Below, piece by piece: positions 1 to 6,020 of a DNA stretch of 6,020 nt (position 1 is its first letter; each line of letters opens with the position of its first letter). The translations under genes were made by a program, and so were the position numbers. The DNA is from an uncultured Prevotellaceae bacterium (GTDB lineage: Bacteria; Bacteroidota; Bacteroidia; Bacteroidales; Bacteroidaceae), in assembly GCA_945787625.1 (NCBI GenBank), contig CALZJL010000080.1:1-6020 (forward strand), in the 5' to 3' direction. The notes under the pieces were generated by a model that was not told the DNA's origin, searched no databases, and saw only the letters and a list, made by a program, of their open reading frames with translations.

Positions 1-2526
1 GCTGTCTGACGTAGAAAAGTCGCAGATGGTGTTCTGTCTAAAAATAAAATCGCTCAGATTACTTACGCCATCTTTGTTCTGCTTGTTTGTGACGGCACAG
101 ATAGTCTTATGCTGGTTGCAAGACTTCGAGAACAGCAGGATGTTAGTGTCTACCGTTGCACTCTCAAAAATCTTTACGCCAGCGAAGTCTATCAGCAACA
201 TAGGATTCGTCTTGGTGGCAAAGAAACTGCGAGTCTTCTCGCCATAACCTGCACGCATCCATTTGTTGGACGTTATAAAACAAAGATGTCCCCCTTGTTT
301 CAGCAGCTGCCACCCTCGCTCATAGAACAAGCAATAGACATCTCCTGTACGAGCAAAAGTGGAATAGCCGCTATGTTCGTATAGTTTCGCCAGTTCGCCT
401 CCGTTGTTTTGAAGCTGGATATACGGCGGATTGCCAATAACGATGTCAAAACCGTCTGCTACTCCAAACATCCATTCTGGGTCGAAGAACGGACTGACAG
501 CATTTTGATCGTAGGGATTCCATGCTGCCAACTGCTTGGCGTCCTCGGGTGGATAGTTGTTCTCGTCAGAGAGCAGGTTTGCAAGTTTTTCGCGCAACTC
601 CTGATCTTTCTTTCTCAAACGATGTTTTGCCGAGGGTGACTTGGCTGAGAAGTGTTTGTGGCGTATCTCATACAAGGCATTCTTGGTCGGCTCTATTTCG
701 GGGTTTTCAAACAGATTACCTTGCAAGTCTTTCTTCTTTTTTGCCACAAGCGAATTGGCCGAGACGAATTTCGTTTCGAGATTTGGTAGCGTGGGAATGC
801 CAAAGTTTGGTTTGGTGGCATCTTTTTCGCAGTCGCAGATTAGCGAGATGAAGAAGCGGAGTTTCGTGATTTGTGCTGCGATGCTCTGTATGTCGCTCCC
901 ATAGATGCAGTTCTCGATGATGGACAGCTTGAGGTCGTAGATGTTCTCGTCGGGAGATATGCGCCCAAATATGTCTACCATACGGTTTAGCAGTCCCATG
1001 GGGAATGCGCCCGATCCGCAGGCCGGGTCAAGAATCTTCACCGATTTCAGCTTGTCGACAATCATGCTGTATGCTTCGGTCTTGGATTTGTCGTATTTGA
1101 AATCGCTTCTGAAGAGTGAACGTATGAGGTCGTTGTCTCCAAGATATGAAATGAGACTTTCGTCCACCATGTAGTTGACTATCTCACGTGGAGTATAGAA
1201 CGAGCCGCTCTGATTGCGGGCTGTCTCTTTTGTCTCGGGATTGTATGCGCCGAGCAGATTCTCAAACACCTTGCCGAGCAATTCGGGGTCGAGGGCTACT
1301 TGTTGTTCCTCCGGAGAGTTTTCTTCGATGGTAAAATTGTAGCGTTTCAGTATGGATATGAGTCCTTTTTCCGGCTCAAAAAAGAGATTGTTGGGTACTA
1401 CGGCACGATGCTTGTAGCGTCCGTCGGGGAAACGGGTGTCGTTGCGGCTGAAACCGTCGAAGTTATAACATTGCTCTACGCCATCAATATAGCGTGTCTT
1501 GTCGAGACATTCAAACAGGCCGCCGTTGAGGAACGGGACTTCTGAAAACAACTTGATGACCTCTGGCTCGCTGATGGAGAACAACTCGGCATAGCGGTAC
1601 AGGGTCTTGATGTCGCGCTTTGATGCTGTGGCAAATTTGCGTGTGTTGCCATCTTCGTCGATGATGGCGCGATTAAGTGTGCCGAAGAAGAGGTTCTGTA
1701 GAATGGCGTTATAATAGTTTCCGCTGGTCGTACTATATGGGTCGAAGTCGCGCAATATGGTCGAAAGATAATCTATGTCGAAAATGCAGTTTGGCACCAA
1801 ATCTTTCTGCTTGATGAACCACACGAACATGATGCGTGTGATCATGCGGATTATCTTCTTTTCCAGGTCGTCTCTGTCGTCATCTTCTGTCGCAACATAG
1901 TTTGGGAATGTGACGTTTGAGTTTTCGTCTACTGCCCACTTATACCACTCGAACAGGTCTCTGTAGAACTGCTTTGTAAGGGCTTCGACGCTGAATGCAT
2001 CTTCGATGTCTTTTATTTCGAGGGAGTCTCTTTTGTCATAAAGGGTCATGAAGTTGTCGGTTGCCGTGCGGCATGACTGACCGGGGCCCAGAAGGAATGT
2101 GTACCGTTTGCTGTCGGTGCTCTCTGCCTTGTTGCCACTCTTTCGGCAATAGGTGAAACGCCAATCCCAACGTGTGTCGTCTTCGTAATGAAACAGCATG
2201 AAGGCACAGGAGTACTGATCCATGACAGCTCTGATGAGTCGCTGAATGTTCACACGGTTACGCTCCATCATCACGCGGTCGCTGACGGTCACGTCGAATA
2301 TCTCTAAGGGCTCTACGCCGACGTATATCTTGCCTACCTGCTTGATGCTGCATATTCCCGTGGCTTTTGCCAGTTGTCTTCGTTCTGGAAGACTGTCTAA
2401 AAGTTCCGCCTCGTAACCTTCCTCAAAGTCTTCCTGACCGAAAATGGGGAATATGATATTGTCGAGGAATGAGCTCCAGCCTTGATAGCGGCCGCCTAAA
2501 TACTCTTTTAGTGACTCCTTGTTCAT
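1..2526 (-). CDS. Eco57I-class adenine-specific DNA methyltransferase, 3' end outside window
   Basis: Probable SAM-dependent N6-adenine DNA methyltransferase, giving the host mark that pairs with the upstream nuclease-helicase. Reading from the ATG at 2526, the frame is open for 842 codons to the window edge with no stop, so the gene is partial only because the window ends. The core has the gamma-class order: motif X GSFYTPREIV (441-450), SAM-binding motif I ILDPACGSG (498-506; DPACGSG at 1029-1009), YGSDI (542-546), and catalytic motif IV NPPY (699-702; 432-421) in the context FDIVIGNPPYIQ. GHLCFITSNKWM (746-757) is a typical following strand. A lysine-rich insert (about 590-660) separates motifs I and IV. 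The N-terminal 430 residues have no motif I recognise and no clear PD-(D/E)xK nuclease signature, so this chain may only methylate. The target-recognition domain should follow motif VIII, mostly off the left edge. The start is 12 bases after the upstream stop, in the same frame, with no Shine-Dalgarno sequence; translational coupling is likely. A type IIG enzyme with a degenerate or unrecognised nuclease remains possible. Confidence 0.92.
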   Translation of the reverse strand, partial: MNKESLKEYLGGRYQGWSSFLDNIIFPIFGQEDFEEGYEAELLDSLPERRQLAKATGICSIKQVGKIYVGVEPLEIFDVTVSDRVMMERNRVNIQRLIRAVMDQYSCAFMLFHYEDDTRWDWRFTYCRKSGNKAESTDSKRYTFLLGPGQSCRTATDNFMTLYDKRDSLEIKDIEDAFSVEALTKQFYRDLFEWYKWAVDENSNVTFPNYVATEDDDRDDLEKKIIRMITRIMFVWFIKQKDLVPNCIFDIDYLSTILRDFDPYSTTSGNYYNAILQNLFFGTLNRAIIDEDGNTRKFATASKRDIKTLYRYAELFSISEPEVIKLFSEVPFLNGGLFECLDKTRYIDGVEQCYNFDGFSRNDTRFPDGRYKHRAVVPNNLFFEPEKGLISILKRYNFTIEENSPEEQQVALDPELLGKVFENLLGAYNPETKETARNQSGSFYTPREIVNYMVDESLISYLGDNDLIRSLFRSDFKYDKSKTEAYSMIVDKLKSVKILDPACGSGAFPMGLLNRMVDIFGRISPDENIYDLKLSIIENCIYGSDIQSIAAQITKLRFFISLICDCEKDATKPNFGIPTLPNLETKFVSANSLVAKKKKDLQGNLFENPEIEPTKNALYEIRHKHFSAKSPSAKHRLRKKDQELREKLANLLSDENNYPPEDAKQLAAWNPYDQNAVSPFFDPEWMFGVADGFDIVIGNPPYIQLQNNGGELAKLYEHSGYSTFARTGDVYCLFYERGWQLLKQGGHLCFITSNKWMRAGYGEKTRSFFATKTNPMLLIDFAGVKIFESATVDTNILLFSKSCNQHKTICAVTNKQNKDGVSNLSDFIFRQNTICDFSTSDS

Positions 2527-2538
2527 TGGTGTGTGTGT
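2527..2538 (-). other. 12-base intergenic junction made of an AC dinucleotide run, no ribosome binding site
   Basis: On the coding strand the spacer reads ACACACACACCA between the TAA of the nuclease-helicase gene (2541-2539) and the ATG of the methyltransferase gene (2526-2524). There is room for neither a promoter nor a terminator, so the genes should be co-transcribed. The nearest AGGA lies 24 bases before the ATG, too far for a normal Shine-Dalgarno. This points to coupled re-initiation or to the Shine-Dalgarno-independent initiation common in Bacteroidota. The spacer is a multiple of three, so both genes are in the same frame. Confidence 0.8.
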
Positions 2539-5500
2539 TTACTTGATGGTTCCTAATTCGATGGAGGCTTTGCCTTGCTTGCTTTCAACGTGTGATACGA
2601 GCCGGCCGATTTCGCTCTCGAGGAGTGCGTCTATGTCTTGTTGCTCTATGGCAAAAAGGCGTGAATCGCGTTCGTCAAGTTCCTGACCTATGGCTAAGAT
2701 TTTTCTGATGATGTCAAGACTTCCCCGGTCTACTAATTTTCGTGCATTTTTCAGCAAATTCTTGGACTGGGTTGACAGGCCTGGCGTATTGTAGATCTTC
2801 AACAACACGTCTTTGGCTGCTGTGGCCTTGTCGCCAGCTCTTGAGTTGTTGATGCGGACAAAGTATTGGTTGTAGGCCTTGATGGCGTCTGCCGTCAGCT
2901 GCTGCCAATTGTCGGGCAATGGGACACGCTCGGCATTTTCGTCTACGCGCATATCTTCAAGCAGTTCGAGCAGGGAGATAATCTGTGCATTATTCTCGGC
3001 GTCTATCTTGATGGCAAGTCTTGCGGAGCGTGGTGCCTTGACGATGAAGTATGCCGTACCGCTTGCTGCCTGTGCTATCTGCCAGTCTTCGTCGGCTTGC
3101 TGTATCTGCTGATAGCGTTCCGGGTGAGCATCTTTGTATTGCTTCAACTCATACACGTATTTCTGCAGGGGGGATTCTTCTCCGTCGACGGCCTTTGCTA
3201 TATCGTAGTGCACGATGCTTTCGTCTTGTGAGAAAATCCTGCTGTCTTCGCCAAAGAGGACATGGAAGGATTGCAGCTTGGTATGTGCCTTGCGTACTAA
3301 CTGTATCTGTGCATCTCCTTCGGCACTTGGCATGAAGTTATAGACGTAGACGTAGGGCTCCTTGCTGCCGATGCGGTTTACGCGTCCGATGCGTTGCATC
3401 AAGCGGGTAGAGTTCCACGGGGTGTCGTAGTTCAGAATGACATTGGCACGATGAAGGTTTACGCCTTCGGCGAGTACTTCTGTCGTAATGATGACGTCGT
3501 AGTCGTCCTTCCATTCTCCTGCGTAGTTGGCATCAAAGTTTTCCTCTATCGTATGTTCCATCTCGTCGCGATTGGCGGCCGTGATGACAAGGACTTTATA
3601 GCCTTTGGCCTTGACGGCTCTCGCAAGAGTCTGGACTGTATCTACGGCCTCTGAGAAGATGACTAATTTTCCGGAAGTGTTCTTTTGGGGATTAAACAGT
3701 TCTGGCTTGATGCTTTCCTTGAATGTGTCAAACTTCGGGTCTTGTGAGTTTCTCGCCCAACGGTCGTAAAGATTGGATATAAGGCGATAGTCTTCTTTCA
3801 GCTGGTCGAAGTATTCCTCTTTGAAATCTTTGCGATGATATTCGGCATTCTGCCCTTTTTCGTTGCGTCCTTGTTCTGTCAGCTTTTTGATCTTGGCTCT
3901 GATGTCTTGCACACATTCGTCAAACGTGATGCGCTTGCCGCACTTCTGGGTTTTGGCTTCGCAGTCAAGCTCCTTGTTTACGTCAATTTGCGGACAGACG
4001 AATATGGTGTCGTTCTCCCACATCTTAATCATGTTCTCGGTATAGCGGCGCAGGTTTAGCAGGGATTGGGTAAAGGCGGTAAACGAGCTTTCGAGTCGCT
4101 TTACGAGGAGTATCTGCATGATTGTGGCAAGCTGTTTTGCCACGTCGTCGACTCCACGGTTGCCTCGACCTGTGTGTTTCTTTTCGTTGGCCGGGTCTGT
4201 GAAATATTCAATGGCACGATAACGGAAATACTTGAGCCATTCGTTTGTCTGCAGCTTTTCGTCTTCTGTCGGAGCTATTATTGTCATGGTGTCTGAGAAG
4301 AGTTGTGCCAGCTCGTCGTCCATGACGTATTCGAGGTTGTTCGGACCTACGATTTTGGGGAACACAAGGCTTTGTGACTCCATGTCTTCCTTGTAGTATT
4401 TTTCTACATCTGTCCTTGTGCGGCGTTCGAGGATATCACTCAGCACGCAGTCACGCAGGCGCATGGAGACTGCGTCAAGACGTTGACGGCGTTCCTCTGC
4501 CGGAATCTTGTTGCGACGGTCTATGAGCTGTTCGTATTCTCGGTTTACGTCTGTAAAGAATCTTTCGAGATTGCCTCTCTCGGCTTTCTTCAGGGTGCTG
4601 TCGTTGTGATTGCGCTCGAAGAGATATATCTGGTTTTTCAGATCGTTTGGGCAGTTGTTCTGCGGTGTGGCTGAGAGAAGTCCTACGTATGGATATACTC
4701 CTGTGTCAGAGCCTATCTTCTGTATCAGTTCGTCAAGTGACTGATACATCATTGTGGTATTGTTGCGGAATTTATGACTTTCGTCAACGATGATGAGGCC
4801 GTAGTTTTTTTCTTGTAGCGTCGCTCCGAAATCGCCTGAGTCGCTACTGTCATCATCGTCATTTTCCCAAGCGTCATCTTCTGCCACATTTCCGATGCGT
4901 CCTGTCGTGATGAAATCTATGTATGACGCAATCTTTTGGCCTGAATCCTTGTCAAACATGGCTATGGTCTTCTTCCAACCCGATTGAATGGCTGGAGGGG
5001 TGACGACCAGAACCTTTCGCTCTCGTCCGTCGTCTTCGGGTACTGAGAGGAAATGCTTGATGATAAGCGTGCCAATAATCGTCTTGCCAAGCCCTACAAC
5101 ATCTGCAAGCATAAAACCGCCGTGTTCGTGCATGATGCTGACACATCGCTTGACGGCTTCGATCTGGTACTCCAGCCTGTGGACGTTGGCTGGCAGATAG
5201 GCCTCAATCTGCTGCCCGAGCGACATGTCGACTATGTCGCCAAACTTGATTTGCAGGAGTTTTATGTATTGCTCGTATGGGCTGAACGGCTCTTCTTTTG
5301 CTGCATTCTCTTTATCTTCTTCTACCTTTTTGGCGATGGGAGCTTGCTTCAGGACCTGTTCGAGAAACTCTTTGTTCCAGGGCTCTGAGATATTCCACTT
5401 CTCGTCAAACCATTGCAGGTGGGTCTTATGGTTGGGTATGGGCGTCGTTGACAGCACCTTTGTCACGTCAGTTTCGAGATAATTGAGTTCTGCGTTGCCT

Positions 5501-6006
5501 TGCAGGCCTTTCTGTGTGAAGTTGGAACTGCCTATCAGTCCGTAGCCTTTGCCTGCATTCAGACCGTCAAAGATGTAGCATTTCGAGTGGAGGAACTGTG
5601 TCTCGTCTTCTTCGTTCTTTCGGAAGATGCGTATTTGTATCTTTGAATCCTCTCGTTCTGTACAGAAGTCCAAAAGTAGACGTACCGCATTCTCATACTC
5701 TTCCTTCGGCTCTAATTCGCATAGATCTGTACGTATGAAGTCGGCAGGATAGTTCTTGTCTTTATATTTGGGATTCTTGACCTGCGAAGCATATACGTAG
5801 GGGTCTTTGCCTATGAGGAGAAACAGCCTGGTTCCTTCTTTTGCGAGAAAGGTCTTGATGTCATCTGTCAACAGCGCAAGTCCCGGTATATCCCAATAGC
5901 CAGTTGCTATCTTGACGGTTTTTATGTCTTGTAGCGAAAGACATTCTTTCAATGTATGGAGCATCGAAAGTTGTTCTGTCGAGTTGTCTATGAGAGTATT
6001 ATTCAT
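2539..6006 (-). CDS. PLD (HKD) nuclease fused to SNF2-family helicase, probable restriction/defence effector
   Basis: Probable ATP-driven DNA translocase with a built-in nuclease. Residues about 10-205 form a PLD-type domain with one HKD motif (H140, K142, D147; bases 5566-5589) followed by GSSNF at 159-163. A single HKD per chain implies that a dimer forms the active site, as in BfiI-type nucleases. Residues about 275-450 are the first RecA-like lobe: Walker A ADVVGLGKT (301-309), VLVVTPP (332-338), DESH (408-411) and LLSATP (443-448). The second lobe spans about 780-895, with EVLAEGVNL (843-851) and QRIGRVNRIG (871-880). Between the lobes lies a charged stretch of about 330 residues; residues 900-1155 look helical and unassigned. 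The ATG at 6006 is chosen because an in-frame TAA (6018-6016) lies four codons upstream with no start codon between. All motor and HKD residues are intact. No Shine-Dalgarno sequence is seen. The methyltransferase gene follows after 12 bases. The domain calls are firm; the restriction or defence role is inferred from the fusion and neighbour. A DISARM DrmD-like relationship is an alternative. Confidence 0.93.
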   Translation of the reverse strand: MNNTLIDNSTEQLSMLHTLKECLSLQDIKTVKIATGYWDIPGLALLTDDIKTFLAKEGTRLFLLIGKDPYVYASQVKNPKYKDKNYPADFIRTDLCELEPKEEYENAVRLLLDFCTEREDSKIQIRIFRKNEEDETQFLHSKCYIFDGLNAGKGYGLIGSSNFTQKGLQGNAELNYLETDVTKVLSTTPIPNHKTHLQWFDEKWNISEPWNKEFLEQVLKQAPIAKKVEEDKENAAKEEPFSPYEQYIKLLQIKFGDIVDMSLGQQIEAYLPANVHRLEYQIEAVKRCVSIMHEHGGFMLADVVGLGKTIIGTLIIKHFLSVPEDDGRERKVLVVTPPAIQSGWKKTIAMFDKDSGQKIASYIDFITTGRIGNVAEDDAWENDDDDSSDSGDFGATLQEKNYGLIIVDESHKFRNNTTMMYQSLDELIQKIGSDTGVYPYVGLLSATPQNNCPNDLKNQIYLFERNHNDSTLKKAERGNLERFFTDVNREYEQLIDRRNKIPAEERRQRLDAVSMRLRDCVLSDILERRTRTDVEKYYKEDMESQSLVFPKIVGPNNLEYVMDDELAQLFSDTMTIIAPTEDEKLQTNEWLKYFRYRAIEYFTDPANEKKHTGRGNRGVDDVAKQLATIMQILLVKRLESSFTAFTQSLLNLRRYTENMIKMWENDTIFVCPQIDVNKELDCEAKTQKCGKRITFDECVQDIRAKIKKLTEQGRNEKGQNAEYHRKDFKEEYFDQLKEDYRLISNLYDRWARNSQDPKFDTFKESIKPELFNPQKNTSGKLVIFSEAVDTVQTLARAVKAKGYKVLVITAANRDEMEHTIEENFDANYAGEWKDDYDVIITTEVLAEGVNLHRANVILNYDTPWNSTRLMQRIGRVNRIGSKEPYVYVYNFMPSAEGDAQIQLVRKAHTKLQSFHVLFGEDSRIFSQDESIVHYDIAKAVDGEESPLQKYVYELKQYKDAHPERYQQIQQADEDWQIAQAASGTAYFIVKAPRSARLAIKIDAENNAQIISLLELLEDMRVDENAERVPLPDNWQQLTADAIKAYNQYFVRINNSRAGDKATAAKDVLLKIYNTPGLSTQSKNLLKNARKLVDRGSLDIIRKILAIGQELDERDSRLFAIEQQDIDALLESEIGRLVSHVESKQGKASIELGTIK

Positions 6007-6020
6007 ACGATTTCTTTATA
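6007..6020 (-). other. 14-base leader of the nuclease-helicase gene, with an in-frame stop
   Basis: The coding-strand leader is TATAAAGAAATCGT. It holds a TAA (6018-6016) in frame with the ATG and no GGAGG-like sequence. The stop bounds the N-terminus of the helicase gene. It could be the end of a preceding gene in the same operon or just leader sequence; 14 bases do not allow a choice. Any promoter lies beyond the right edge, and I do not call one here. Confidence 0.5.

Noticed and set aside
26..1545. Several overlapping plus-strand open frames of 73-109 codons
   Set aside because: They are antisense to the methyltransferase, whose motifs X, I and IV are read continuously on the minus strand. 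They overlap each other and show no family features.
3168..3173. Run of six G (C on the coding strand) in the helicase gene as a contingency locus
   Set aside because: It is too short to be a convincing slippage site and is explained by the codons for Ser-Pro.
2866..3231. A 121-codon open frame on the plus strand
   Set aside because: It lies entirely antisense to the helicase gene, whose C-terminal region reads without interruption there. It has no recognisable domain or ribosome binding site, and its sequence looks like a complement of the real coding strand.
4805..4811. Run of seven T (A on the coding strand) inside the helicase gene as a phase-variation tract
   Set aside because: Seven bases is at the low end for slippage-based switching, the frame is intact, and the run simply encodes Glu-Lys-Asn-Tyr. 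There is no independent sign of switching.
1..6006. Assignment to the DISARM system
   Set aside because: The mix of SNF2 helicase, adenine methylase and PLD domain is suggestive, but in DISARM the PLD protein is a separate gene and DUF1998 proteins are defining; none is in this window.
6007..6020. TATAAAGA before the helicase gene as a promoter -10/-7 box
   Set aside because: Only 14 bases are visible, no matching upstream element can be seen, and the box would sit almost on the start codon.

Overview
The window holds two large genes, both on the minus strand, that read as one transcription unit from the right edge towards the left. Together they fill all but about 26 bases. There is no RNA gene, insertion sequence, CRISPR array or tandem array, and no gap over 300 bases without a gene.

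Right to left: (1) a complete 1155-residue protein (6006..2539) with an N-terminal phospholipase D-type (HKD) nuclease domain fused to a SNF2/superfamily 2 helicase-type motor and a helical C-terminal region. (2) After a TAA stop and a 12-base spacer, the first 842 residues of a gamma-type adenine-specific DNA methyltransferase of the Eco57I class (2526..1). Its reading frame is still open at the left edge, so its end, including the expected target-recognition domain, lies outside the window.

The likely joint role is restriction-modification or a related anti-phage defence. The methyltransferase would mark host DNA, and the helicase would move on unmodified DNA while its PLD domain cuts it. 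The notable point is where the nuclease sits: it is fused to the motor, whereas single-chain type IIG and ISP enzymes carry it with the methyltransferase. The parts resemble class 1 DISARM (SNF2 helicase, adenine methylase, separate PLD protein), but no DUF1998 gene is visible here, so I do not assign it to DISARM. Function is inferred from motifs only.

The organism is probably a member of the Bacteroidota, perhaps a Prevotella-like Bacteroidales. The GC content is middling (spot counts 40-60% per 60 bases), neither gene has a Shine-Dalgarno sequence, and this type of helicase-methylase pair is familiar from that group. This placement is an inference without a phylogenetic marker.
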